Positions 45,653-53,264 of a DNA stretch of 64,000 nucleotides are shown here, in pieces (position 1 is the stretch's first letter; each line of letters begins with the position of its first letter). The stretch is from NCBI RefSeq assembly GCF_023243115.1, contig NZ_CP085081.1, positions 4,175,001-4,239,000 on the forward strand, read 5' to 3'. The notes beneath the pieces were generated by a model. The model saw only the letters and a program-made list of their open reading frames with translations. It ran no database searches and was not told the DNA's origin. The DNA comes from Sediminicoccus sp. KRV36 (lineage in GTDB: Bacteria > Pseudomonadota > Alphaproteobacteria > Acetobacterales > Acetobacteraceae). The translations under genes were made by a program, and so were the position numbers.

Positions 45653-46759
45653 TTAGCGCAGGACGATCTCGACGCGGCGGTTCTGCGGCTCGCGCACACC
45701 CATCGCCGTCGGCACCAGCGGACGGTCGAAGCCGAAGCCCTGGATGGTGATTTCGTTGCGGGCGATGCCACGGCGAACCAGCTCGGCGGCAACCGCTTCG
45801 GCACGGCGAACCGAGAGGCGCTGGTTGTAGGCGGCGGTTCCGGTCCGGTCAGCATGGCCAGAGACCTCGATCCGCGTGGAGCGCACCGTGGCGGCGTTGG
45901 TGGCGGCCTCGGCGATGATCTGGCGGGCGCGGTCGGTCAGGTCAGCGCGATCCCAGTCGAAGAAGACCAGGAAGGTGCGGGCCGGGGCCGGAGCCGGGGC
46001 CGGAGCAGCGACGGGCGCCGGGGCCGGGGTGTTCAGCGCATAGCGCAGGCCGACCAGGACCGAGTGGGCCTCGCCATAGGACTTGGTCGCGCCGGAAACC
46101 ACCAGGGCGCCGGTCCGCGTGTTGAAGCCGCGCGTCTGGAAATACTCAGGCTGCGTCGCGAAGTAGCGATATTCGGTGGTGAAAGACAGGCCACGGACCG
46201 AAGGGATCGGGAAGGCGGCACCACCGATGGCCTGCCAGGCGAAACTGCCCTGCGTGCCGGTGGTGATGAAGGTGCCGCCGGAGCTGCGATCCACCAGCGT
46301 GCCGGCGTCCGATTCGCGCCATGCATAGCCAATACCACCGCCGATATAGGGCACGACCCACGACACGCCGGGGATGCGGATGTCATACAGGGCATTCGCC
46401 ATGATGCCGTAGGCGCGGCCGGTGCCCGAAGCCGTGGAGGTGGACGACCCGGTGGAACCGGCCTCATTCTGGCGATAGCTGCCTTCCAGCTCGACGCGGA
46501 AGCGCTCCATGAAGGCGTAGCCGACCGAGACCACGCCCACGAAGCCGGGATCAGAGCCGACAGTGGCGGTCGTCGGGATGTTCAGCGCGCGAAGCTGGCC
46601 GGCCAGCGCACGGTTCGTCAGCCCGGTTTGCTCAGGGATGAAGTTCGCGCCGGCACCCACACCGATGTAGAAACCGGAGGAGGGCTGCGCTGCAGCGAGG
46701 GTCGGCAGGCTGGCGATGGTAGCCGCGAGGCCGAAGGCAAGATGCGATGGGCGAAGCAT
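45653..46759 (-). CDS. OmpA-family outer membrane protein, copy 1
   Basis: 368 residues: signal peptide (MLRPSHLAFGLAATIASLPTLAAAQ), an N-terminal eight-strand beta-barrel (SGFYIGVGAGANF to LVGLRYAL), an Ala-Pro hinge, and a C-terminal OmpA peptidoglycan-binding domain (TFLVFFDWDRADLTDRARQIIAEAA, VSGHADRTGTAAYNQRLSVRRAEAVAAELVRRG, ending NRRVEIVLR). It tethers outer membrane to cell wall. Its last 120 residues are almost identical to the next gene upstream while the barrel is quite different. Confidence 0.94.
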   Translation of the reverse strand: MLRPSHLAFGLAATIASLPTLAAAQPSSGFYIGVGAGANFIPEQTGLTNRALAGQLRALNIPTTATVGSDPGFVGVVSVGYAFMERFRVELEGSYRQNEAGSTGSSTSTASGTGRAYGIMANALYDIRIPGVSWVVPYIGGGIGYAWRESDAGTLVDRSSGGTFITTGTQGSFAWQAIGGAAFPIPSVRGLSFTTEYRYFATQPEYFQTRGFNTRTGALVVSGATKSYGEAHSVLVGLRYALNTPAPAPVAAPAPAPAPARTFLVFFDWDRADLTDRARQIIAEAATNAATVRSTRIEVSGHADRTGTAAYNQRLSVRRAEAVAAELVRRGIARNEITIQGFGFDRPLVPTAMGVREPQNRRVEIVLR

Positions 46760-46841
46760 TGAGCCTCTCCTTCAGGGTGGAGCGGCCGAAGCGCCGCGTT
46801 CGATGAGCCTAAGTTACGAGATTCAGCGCGGAATGGAAGCA

Positions 46842-46859
46842 TTCTTGACGAGTCAAGAA
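46842..46859. promoter_or_regulatory. Palindrome upstream of ompA-like copy 1 (candidate operator)
   Basis: TTCTTGACGAGTCAAGAA: 8-bp perfect arms around a 2-base centre, 83 bases before the ATG on the minus strand, in an AT-richer patch between the two ompA-like genes. The minus-strand TTGACT within it could be a -35 element. A regulator is not identifiable. Confidence 0.4.
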
Positions 46860-46922
46860 CAAACGCAGCGCCTTATTTGGCACATGGTGCAAATTTATCA
46901 CAAGACGAAGGAGGTCGCCCAC

Positions 46923-46952
46923 AAAAAAAGGGGCAGCCGAAGCTGCCCCTTT
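46923..46952 (-). terminator. Intrinsic terminator of the second ompA-like gene
   Basis: GGGGCAGC/GCTGCCCC stem, TTCG loop and a seven-T run on the minus strand; the same hairpin as at 45597-45624. Confidence 0.93.
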
Positions 46953-46979
46953 CGAAGTCCCGCGAAGGAGACGTCCTGC

Positions 46980-48071
46980 TTAGCGCAGGACGATCTCGAC
47001 GCGGCGGTTCTGCGGCTCGCGCACACCCATCGCCGTCGGGACGAGCGGACGGTCGAAACCGAAGCCCTGGACGGTGATTTCGTTGCGGGCAATGCCACGG
47101 CGAACCAGCTCGGCGGCCACCGCTTCGGCGCGGCGGACGGAGAGGCGCTGGTTGTAGGCGGCGCTGCCGGTGCGGTCAGCGTGGCCGGACACCTCGATGC
47201 GGGTCGAGCGCACGGTGCGTGCATTCGTCGCCGCTTCGGCGATGATCTGGCGGGCGCGGTCGGTCAGGTCAGCGCGATCCCAGTCGAAGAAGACCAGGAA
47301 GGTGCGGGCCGGGGCCGGGGCCGGGGCCGGAGCAGCGACGGGCGCGGGGCGCGGCGCGTTGAAGGCGTAGCGAACACCAGCCAGGATCGAGTGGTTGTAG
47401 TTGGAGCCGGTGTAGTTACCGACAACCGTACGACCATTCGTGGCGGTGCCGCTGATGCCCAGCTCGGGCTCAAGCGTACCAAGGAAGCGATACTCGGCGG
47501 TCAGCGAGAGGCCGGGCACCATGGAGCCCAGGCCGAAGGCCACGCCGGCGATGGCCTGGTAGGCGAAGGTGCCTGCCGAGTCATCGATGCGGATGGAGCC
47601 ACCGGCGCCGCTGCCACGGACATTGCGCCAATCATTGACCACATAACCCATACCAGCGCCGAGGTACGGCGTGATGCCGATCCCGCCCGCGCTCAGGCCC
47701 AGGTTGAAGTCATAGAGCGCGTTGCCCATGACGCCATACTGGTGGATCGTGCCACCGGTGGACGTCGCGGGACGGCCAGCCACGTTGCCGGACTGGATCG
47801 CGTTGTTGCGGTAGTTGAACTCGAGCTCGGCACGGATCCCGTTGCCGAAGCCCCAGCCAACGCTGGCAACAGCCGCGTAGCCCCAGTCGGACTTGATGGA
47901 GGTATTGCCGACCAGCACGCCCGACGGCGAGAGGACCGGGTTTTCGCTGTTGTTGTCGCGATAATTCGCACCCACGCCCGCGCCCAAATAGAGGCCCGAA
48001 ACAGGTTGCGCCTGGGCGGCCACGGGCAGCGACAGAACAGTCGCGGCCAAAAGGGCCTTCTTGAGGCTCAT
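46980..48071 (-). CDS. OmpA-family outer membrane protein, copy 2
   Basis: 363 residues from the ATG at 48071, set by AGGAGA upstream (an ATG six codons earlier would swallow that site). Signal peptide MSLKKALLAATVLSLPVAAQAQ, a barrel (SGLYLGAGVGANYRDNN to LAGVRYAF), an Ala-Pro hinge, and the OmpA domain. The OmpA domain differs from copy 1 at only about three of 120 positions, against a strongly diverged barrel. The conserved Asp and Arg of the diaminopimelate-binding site (HADRTG; NQRLSVRRAEAV) are present. Confidence 0.94.
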   Translation of the reverse strand: MSLKKALLAATVLSLPVAAQAQPVSGLYLGAGVGANYRDNNSENPVLSPSGVLVGNTSIKSDWGYAAVASVGWGFGNGIRAELEFNYRNNAIQSGNVAGRPATSTGGTIHQYGVMGNALYDFNLGLSAGGIGITPYLGAGMGYVVNDWRNVRGSGAGGSIRIDDSAGTFAYQAIAGVAFGLGSMVPGLSLTAEYRFLGTLEPELGISGTATNGRTVVGNYTGSNYNHSILAGVRYAFNAPRPAPVAAPAPAPAPARTFLVFFDWDRADLTDRARQIIAEAATNARTVRSTRIEVSGHADRTGSAAYNQRLSVRRAEAVAAELVRRGIARNEITVQGFGFDRPLVPTAMGVREPQNRRVEIVLR

Positions 48072-48255
48072 CCTCGTTCTCCTTAACATCTAACTCGTTT
48101 GTTCGGTCGCTGCGCGGCACATCCGGCGGATGAGAATCCTCACTGCGTGGAAGCACACTAACACCAGTGCCGGGGCAAATGCACCACCCTGACAAGGATT
48201 TCCCGCAATCTGTGGCGCAAAGGCCACATCGCGCCCGGGCTTTTGGGACACAGGG

Positions 48256-49383
48256 TCATAATCCGTCACAGGCCGATACATCGTCCAGCGCCGCCAACGT
48301 CCCCAAAGCCAGCAAACGATTGGCATGGCCGAGTTTTCGGCCCGGCTTGGCCTCGCCCTTGCCATACCAATGCGCGACAACATCCGTACGCGCCACCAGC
48401 GCCGGCCAGGCCGCCAGACCTTCCGGGCCAACCAGATTACGCATCACCGCATCCGCATGCCGCGTCACGGGGCCGAGCGGCAGCCCCGCCACCGCCCGGA
48501 TATGCTGCTCGAACTGACCGCAGGCGCAGGCATCCATGGTCCAGTGCCCGGAGTTGTGCGGCCGTGGCGCGATTTCATTGCCCAGCAGCGAGCCATCGCC
48601 CAGCAGGAACATCTCCAGCGCCACGATGCCCACCAGCTCCAGGGCCACCGCCACCCGCGCCACATTCTCGCGCGCGGCCAGGGCCGCCGCCGCCGGCAGC
48701 CGGGCTGGGGCGAAGGACAGGTCGAGGATGTGGTGCCGATGGCGATTCTCGACCGCGTCATAGGACGCCACGGCGCCATCCAGCCCCCGCGCGGCGATGG
48801 CCGAGATCTCCGCCGTGAAGGGCACGAAGGCTTCCAGGATCAGGGGCTTGGGCGAGAGCCGCGCGAACGCCTCGGCGGCGTCCCCCGCGGTGCGCAGCAC
48901 AGCCTGGCCGCGGCCATCATAGCCCAGCCGCGTGGTCTTGAGCACGGCGGGCAGGCCGATCTCGGCCAGCGCGGCGGTCAGCTCGGCCAGGCTATGGACG
49001 GCCCGCCAGGGGGCCACGGGCACGCCGGCCTCCGCCAGAAACTGCTTCTCGGCGATCCGGTCCTGGCAAATGGCCAGGGCGCGCGGGCCAGGCCGGCAAG
49101 GAACCCGGCCCGCCAGCGCCGCCAGCGTTGCCGCCGGAACATTTTCGAATTCATAGGTGACGACGTCCACCTCCGCCGCGAAACGCTGCAGGGCAGCCAC
49201 ATCCTCATAACCGGCGATGGTCGCCGCGGCCGAGACCTGCATCGCCGGCGAATCGGCCTCCGGCGCGTAGATATGGCAGCGGTAGCCCAGGCGCGCCGCG
49301 GCCATGGCGCTCATCCGGCCCAACTGCCCGCCGCCCAGGATGCCGATGGTAGCCCCCAGCGGCAGCGCCTCAGACGGGGTCAT
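48256..49383 (-). CDS. purK: 5-(carboxyamino)imidazole ribonucleotide synthase
   Basis: 375 residues, ATP-grasp enzyme that makes N5-CAIR from AIR, bicarbonate and ATP in purine synthesis. The opening [29 protein letters not shown] is typical, as are [49 protein letters not shown] and [30 protein letters not shown]. The ATG at 49383 overlaps the 3' end of purE by 14 bases; the pair is a normal purEK unit. Confidence 0.96.
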   Translation of the reverse strand: MTPSEALPLGATIGILGGGQLGRMSAMAAARLGYRCHIYAPEADSPAMQVSAAATIAGYEDVAALQRFAAEVDVVTYEFENVPAATLAALAGRVPCRPGPRALAICQDRIAEKQFLAEAGVPVAPWRAVHSLAELTAALAEIGLPAVLKTTRLGYDGRGQAVLRTAGDAAEAFARLSPKPLILEAFVPFTAEISAIAARGLDGAVASYDAVENRHRHHILDLSFAPARLPAAAALAARENVARVAVALELVGIVALEMFLLGDGSLLGNEIAPRPHNSGHWTMDACACGQFEQHIRAVAGLPLGPVTRHADAVMRNLVGPEGLAAWPALVARTDVVAHWYGKGEAKPGRKLGHANRLLALGTLAALDDVSACDGL

Positions 49384-49858
49384 GCGGCACGCTCTCCGTC
49401 TGGCGCGCGCGCCAGGCATCCAGCCGCCCGGCAAGGGCAGGATCGGACAACGCCAGGATCGCGGCGGCCAGCAATGCCGCATTGATGGCGCCGGCCTTGC
49501 CGATGGCGAGCGTGCCCACCGGCACCCCGCCGGGCATCTGCGCAATCGAGAGCAGCGAATCCATGCCCTTGAGGGCATGAGACTCCACCGGCACGCCCAG
49601 CACGGGCAGGGGCGTCATGCTCGCCGCCATGCCGGGCAGATGCGCCGCCCCGCCCGCGCCGGCGATGATCACCTGCAGGCCGCGTCCCCGGGCGGCGGCG
49701 GCGTATTCAAACAGACGCTCCGGCGTGCGATGCGCCGAAACCACCCGGCATTCATGCGGGATGTCGAGGGCTGTGAGTGTTTCATCGGCATGGCGCATCG
49801 TCTCCCAATCGGAGCGGCTGCCCATGATGACCCCCACCAGGGGCGCTGCCTCTGGCAT
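49370..49858 (-). CDS. purE: 5-(carboxyamino)imidazole ribonucleotide mutase
   Basis: 162 residues, class I Pur[87 protein letters not shown] with the SGS/AHR/AGxAAHLPG active-site loops. It converts N5-CAIR to CAIR. The DUF465 gene immediately upstream (5-base gap) is probably in the same transcript. Confidence 0.97.
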   Translation of the reverse strand: MPEAAPLVGVIMGSRSDWETMRHADETLTALDIPHECRVVSAHRTPERLFEYAAAARGRGLQVIIAGAGGAAHLPGMAASMTPLPVLGVPVESHALKGMDSLLSIAQMPGGVPVGTLAIGKAGAINAALLAAAILALSDPALAGRLDAWRARQTESVPHDPV

Positions 49859-49863
49859 GGCGG

Positions 49864-50064
49864 TCAGGCGATGATGTCAGGGACGAGCTGGCTTTCGAGC
49901 CAGGCGATTTCGTCCTTGAGCTTCAATTTGCGCTTCTTGAGCCGCTGCATCTGCAACTGGTCACCCAGGCCCGTCTCCAACCGCGCGATGACGGTATCGA
50001 GGTCCCGGTGTTCGCTGCGCAACTCGTGCAGTCGGCGGAGCAGGGCTTCGCGGTCTTCTAGCAT
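49864..50064 (-). CDS. YdcH/DUF465-family small protein
   Basis: 66 residues forming a predicted coiled-coil hairpin: [29 protein letters not shown] then [26 protein letters not shown]. This is the YdcH (DUF465) pattern with its conserved basic [12 protein letters not shown] block. The function is unknown. It stands directly upstream of purE on the same strand and diverges from a second DUF465 gene 248 bases away. Confidence 0.92.
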   Translation of the reverse strand: MLEDREALLRRLHELRSEHRDLDTVIARLETGLGDQLQMQRLKKRKLKLKDEIAWLESQLVPDIIA

Positions 50065-50312
50065 CCGTATGTGCTGCCATCCTGAGCGCGAGGGCTGAAA
50101 TCCGGGTCCGGCGGGGGAGACGAAATCTTTTCCCTTGCCAGGCCGATGGGGATAGCATGCCTGGGCGCGGTCGCAACAGGGCGCGCGCCGAGGTGATGCG
50201 CACTCAGGTAAGGCGCAAAGCTGGCGCGCTCAGGCTGCGCATGCAGGAGACGCATACAGGACACGATCTGGGCTTTTCCGCCCGGTCGAAGCCGCAGAGA
50301 GGACGCCGTTGC

Positions 50313-50483
50313 ATGATGCATGCCCCCAGGATCCGCGCCTTGCAGTCCCGCCACGCCGAAATCGAGACCAGGATCGCCCATGAGGGCACCCGGCCGCGCC
50401 CGGATGACGCGGCACTGGCCAAGCTCAAGCTGGAAAAACTGCACCTCAAGGAAGAAATGGAGCGGCTGCGACGCCAGCACTGA
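50313..50483 (+). CDS. YdcH/DUF465-family small protein
   Basis: 56 residues: IRALQSRHAEIETRIAHEG, a short linker, and ALAKLKLEKLHLKEEMERLRRQH, the coiled-coil hairpin with the LKLEKLHLKEEM basic-acidic block of DUF465. AGAGAGGA precedes the tandem ATGs. A longer upstream start is open but lacks the family pattern. Two divergent DUF465 genes may reflect duplication. Confidence 0.85.
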   Translation: MMHAPRIRALQSRHAEIETRIAHEGTRPRPDDAALAKLKLEKLHLKEEMERLRRQH

Positions 50484-50555
50484 GGCGAGGCCGGCAGCAC
50501 CGCCCCCCACCCGGGGGGCAGGCGGCCCGACCAATCGCGGGCAGGGTGGCCCGCG

Positions 50556-51128
50556 TTAATCCGATTCGGCAGGCGCGGGCACCGGGATCGCGATCCCCTC
50601 GGCCCGCAGGCGTTCCTGGACGGTCGAAACCGCGGTGTTCAGGGCACCCTGCGTGCAGAGGCCCAGAATGACCGGATCACGCGGCTTGATATTCGCGCTG
50701 TTCCAATGGGTGCGGTCACGCACCTTCTGGATGGTGTCCTTGGTGGTGCCAAGCAGCTTGCCGATTTGCGCATCGGGCAACTCGGGATGGTTGCGCAGCA
50801 GCCAGGCGATGCCGTCCGGCCGGTCATTGCGCTTCGCAACCGGCGTGTAGCGCCCGCCCTTGCCGCGCCCCTTCGGCAGCGGCACCGCCGTGGCCGAGAG
50901 CACCAGCCGGGCCGAGGAATCGGCCTCGCACCGGGCGATTTCCTCCCGCGTGACCTGCATGTTGGACACCGGATCATAGCCGATGATGCCCTGCGCCACC
51001 TCGCCATCCGCGATGGCCTGGACCTCCAGCGGGTGCATCTGCACGAAATCGGCGATCTGCTCAAAGGAGAGCGAGGTCTTTTCGATCAGCCACACGGCGG
51101 TTGCCTTGGGCATCAGGGGCTGGGCCAT
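50556..51128 (-). CDS. trcR: DUF1013 cell-cycle transcriptional regulator, TrcR-like
   Basis: 190 residues of the alphaproteobacterial DUF1013 family, whose Caulobacter member is a cell-cycle regulator bound to many promoters. The opening PLMPKATAVWLIEKTSLSFEQIADFVQMHPLEVQAIADGEVAQGIIGYDPV contains a sigma-factor-like helix-turn-helix. A second one is WLLRNHPELPDAQIGKLLGTTKDTIQKVRDRTHWNSANIKPRDPV. The ATG at 51128 begins the conserved MAQPLMPK. The role here is by homology. Confidence 0.92.
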   Translation of the reverse strand: MAQPLMPKATAVWLIEKTSLSFEQIADFVQMHPLEVQAIADGEVAQGIIGYDPVSNMQVTREEIARCEADSSARLVLSATAVPLPKGRGKGGRYTPVAKRNDRPDGIAWLLRNHPELPDAQIGKLLGTTKDTIQKVRDRTHWNSANIKPRDPVILGLCTQGALNTAVSTVQERLRAEGIAIPVPAPAESD

Positions 51129-51261
51129 GTCAATGGTTCCGAGGAAGGAGGAAGGTTCCGTGGATAGCGAGGGGCGGCCCGGGGGCGCACACCCGATCTC
51201 TGCGTGCCCTATACTGTCCCCCCTGCCCCGGGCCAAGCCCTGTGACGAAAGGAGCACCAGG

Positions 51262-51459
51262 ATGATCTTCGAGGATGAACCCAAACCCAAGCCGCGTGAG
51301 GGTTTTCAGCCGGCCCGGCTTGAAGGGTGGTCGGAAGCGGACCTGCGGGCCTATATCGCTGAGCTGACGGCGGAAATCGCCCGGTCCGAGGCGGCGATCG
51401 CGGCCCGGGCCCATCAGCGCGCGGCGGCGGACGCCTTTTTCCGCAAGCCGGGCGGGTGA
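51262..51459 (+). CDS. DUF1192-family small protein
   Basis: 65 residues: MIFEDEPKPKPREG, then LEGWSEADLRAYIAELTAEIARSEAAIAARAHQRAAADAFFRKPGG. The LSVdEL-like acidic helix and the terminal AADAFFRK are the DUF1192 signature. It is a short coiled-coil protein of unknown function. An AGGAG-like site (AAAGGAGC) precedes the ATG. It diverges from trcR. Confidence 0.9.
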   Translation: MIFEDEPKPKPREGFQPARLEGWSEADLRAYIAELTAEIARSEAAIAARAHQRAAADAFFRKPGG

Positions 51460-51482
51460 AGGGGGGCCAGCGCCCCCCTTCC
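51459..51482. terminator. Shared hairpin between DUF1192 and hsp20
   Basis: Perfect 9-bp stem AAGGGGGGC/GCCCCCCTT around a 4-base loop. It sits between convergent stops and could end both transcripts, though the T runs are short. Confidence 0.6.
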
Positions 51483-51488
51483 TCCTGA

Positions 51489-51971
51489 TCAGGCCGCTTG
51501 CGCGGCCTGTTCAATGGCCACCGGCCGAGTCCCCGCCGGCGGCTGCGCGCCGGTTGCGATCGGGATGCGGCGGGGCTTCAGCGCCTCGGGCACCACGCGC
51601 TGCAGCGCCACATGAAGCAGGCCATTTTCGATGCGCGCCCCCTGCACCACCAGGTGGTCGGCGAGCACGAAGCGGCGCTCGAAGGCGCGGCCGGCGATGC
51701 CGCGATGCACGTAGCGCCGCGCCTCGGTCTCGGGCTGCGCGGCCTTGCCGGAGATGAACAGCGTATCCTCGCGTACGACGAGTTCGATGTCATCCGGGCC
51801 GAAACCAGCGACGGCCATGGTCAGCACATAGCTGTCATCGCCCGTCACTTCGATGTTGTAGGGCGGGTAGGCGGGCGCCTCGGACTGGACGCGGGCGCCG
51901 TCAAGCAGACGGGCGAAGCGGTCAAAGCCGATGGCGGTGCGAAGAAGGGGAGAGAAATCAACGGCGTTCAT
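51489..51971 (-). CDS. Hsp20-family small heat-shock protein (IbpA-like)
   Basis: 160 residues: N-arm DFSPLLRTAIGFDRFARLLDG, then the alpha-crystallin domain (PPYNIEVTGDDSYVLTMAVAGFGPDDIELVVREDTLFISGKAAQPETEARRYVHRGIAGRAFERRFVLADHLVVQGARIENGLLHVAL) and the C-terminal IxI-like anchor PRRIPI. It forms oligomers that hold unfolding proteins. Regulation looks double: a sigma32-like promoter near 52089-52117 and a thermometer-type hairpin over the ribosome site. Confidence 0.95.
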   Translation of the reverse strand: MNAVDFSPLLRTAIGFDRFARLLDGARVQSEAPAYPPYNIEVTGDDSYVLTMAVAGFGPDDIELVVREDTLFISGKAAQPETEARRYVHRGIAGRAFERRFVLADHLVVQGARIENGLLHVALQRVVPEALKPRRIPIATGAQPPAGTRPVAIEQAAQAA

Positions 51972-51976
51972 CGTGA

Positions 51977-52041
51977 ACCTCCTGCGGTAGCAAGGTCCTG
52001 GTTGAGTGCCCCGTCATGCGCATCCCCGGAGCGGGCGATGC
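51977..52041 (-). promoter_or_regulatory. ROSE-type RNA thermometer in the hsp20 leader (candidate)
   Basis: On the minus strand ACCUUGCU (51996-51989) pairs across a 5-base loop with AGGAGGU (51983-51977), the whole Shine-Dalgarno. The pairing is A-U, C-G, C-G, U-A, U-G, bulged G, C-G, U-A. The UUGCU with a bulged G opposite AGGA is the defining feature of ROSE elements, known upstream of hsp20 genes. A second stem at 52020-52041 (GCATC and CCCG paired with CGGG and GATGC, one bulged G) precedes it, as expected for the multi-stem ROSE layout. Confidence 0.7.
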
Positions 52042-52088
52042 ATCTGGCGGATCCACGCCGAAGCCCTGACGGCGCCTCGGCCCCCAAC

Positions 52089-52117
52089 ATCTGGAATATC
52101 GTCGAGGGAGATTCAAG
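52089..52117 (-). promoter_or_regulatory. Candidate RpoH (sigma32) promoter of hsp20
   Basis: Minus strand: -35 CTTGAA (52117-52112, preceded by CCCT) and -10-like CCAGATGT starting at 52094, with 17 bases between. This resembles the CTTGAA / CCCCATnT heat-shock consensus. It would give a leader of roughly 110 bases, the size of known ROSE leaders. Confidence 0.5.
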
Positions 52118-52133
52118 AGGGCATCGCCCACAG

Positions 52134-52165
52134 AAAAAACCGCCCTGGCCGGAGGGCCAGGGCGG
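52134..52165 (-). terminator. Intrinsic terminator of rpmE
   Basis: Perfect 11-bp stem CCGCCCTGGCC/GGCCAGGGCGG with a 4-base loop and a six-T run on the minus strand. Confidence 0.92.
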
Positions 52166-52191
52166 CAAAAAGCCGCGCAAAATCAGGCCAT

Positions 52192-52419
52192 TCAGCCCTT
52201 GCGCATGCCGATGCCGGCAAACTTCTTGTTGAACTTGGCGACCTGGCCGCCCGTGTCCATGATGCGCTGAATGCCCGTCCAGGCCGGATGGCTCTTCGGG
52301 TCAATGTCGAGGCGCAGGGTATCGCCCGGCTTGCCGCCCGCGGTGCGGGTCTTGAAGACGGTGCCGTCGGTCATGATGACGTTCAGCTCGTGATAGGCGG
52401 GGTGGGTATCGGGCTTCAT
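52192..52419 (-). CDS. rpmE: 50S ribosomal protein L31
   Basis: 75 residues: [71 protein letters not shown]. It is the Cys-less (non-zinc) form usual in alphaproteobacteria. L31 bridges the subunits. It is monocistronic with its own terminator. Confidence 0.96.
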   Translation of the reverse strand: MKPDTHPAYHELNVIMTDGTVFKTRTAGGKPGDTLRLDIDPKSHPAWTGIQRIMDTGGQVAKFNKKFAGIGMRKG

Positions 52420-52578
52420 GATCGGGCTTTCGGGGATGCGGCAGGCGGCGATGGCTGCCCAGCCGTTGAGCGCGGGGGATTAGGTCATCCCGCGCGGGAA
52501 GGCAAGGGTGCCACCGTGGCCGGGGCCGCGCGGGAGGGCTTTCCAGGGCCGCCCCCTACAGCTTCCCGGACAAACCGA

Positions 52579-52620
52579 TCTAGGATGCATCGTCTTTTCT
52601 CTAGGATGCATCGTCTTTTC
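52579..52620. repeat. Perfect 21-bp tandem duplication before lemA
   Basis: 52579-52599 and 52600-52620 are identical (core GGATGCATCGTC). The duplication ends 16 bases before the lemA ATG, abutting its AGGAG site, so it lies in the promoter or leader. GATGCATC within each copy is itself a palindrome. Confidence 0.9.
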
Positions 52621-52636
52621 AGGAGTCTTCGTTCGC

Positions 52637-53209
52637 ATGGAGTGGGTGATCCCGGCGTTATTGCTCATCCTGGCCGTATGGGCCGGGGTGACCCACCGCC
52701 GCCTGGACGGCTTGCGCAAGGCGGCCGTGGAAGCCTGGCCCCCGCTGGAGGCCACGTTGCGCCGGCGGCATAACGTGGTCGGCCCCTTGGGCCAGCGCGT
52801 CCTGGCCCTGGCGCCCAAGGAAAAAGCGGCCATTGCCGCCATGATCAAGGCGCGCGGCGATGCCAGCATGACGGACCTTTCGCCCGTCGCAGCCGGAAAG
52901 GCTGAATTGGCGCTGACCTCGGCGATCGTGAATGTGATGGCCGTGAGCCAGGCCTATCCCGAACTGGCCGCTGATCTGGAGTTCCGCCGCCTGGAAACCG
53001 AGCTGACCCAAAGGGAGGCACAGATCGCCGCCGCAAGGGAAGCGTTCAATCAGGCGGCGCTGGCCTTCAACAGGGCCGCATTGAGCGGAGCCGCCATCCT
53101 GGTCACAAAGTTCGGCGGCCTGGGCATGGTCGAGTATTTCGGTCTCAGCCGGGAAGAGCAGGCCGCGATGGCCGCCGCAGCCGGTCCCACCTTCTGGACG
53201 CGCCCTTAA
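52637..53209 (+). CDS. lemA: LemA family protein
   Basis: 190 residues: one N-terminal membrane helix (VIPALLLILAVWAGV), then the helical LemA domain (LRKAAVEAWPPLEATLRRRHNVVGPLGQRVL, the region replacing the usual ANV.VQLKRR.DLIPNLV; DLEFRRLETELTQREAQIAAAREAFNQAALAFNRAA). The closing part is shorter and less conserved than in classic LemA. The role of LemA proteins is unclear. AGGAG precedes the ATG at 52637. It is probably cotranscribed with the next membrane-protein gene. Confidence 0.8.
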   Translation: MEWVIPALLLILAVWAGVTHRRLDGLRKAAVEAWPPLEATLRRRHNVVGPLGQRVLALAPKEKAAIAAMIKARGDASMTDLSPVAAGKAELALTSAIVNVMAVSQAYPELAADLEFRRLETELTQREAQIAAAREAFNQAALAFNRAALSGAAILVTKFGGLGMVEYFGLSREEQAAMAAAAGPTFWTRP

Positions 53210-53264
53210 CCAGAATCTCACGACCACCATGCCAAGGGGATGATCCGCCTCTGGGGAGCATGCC

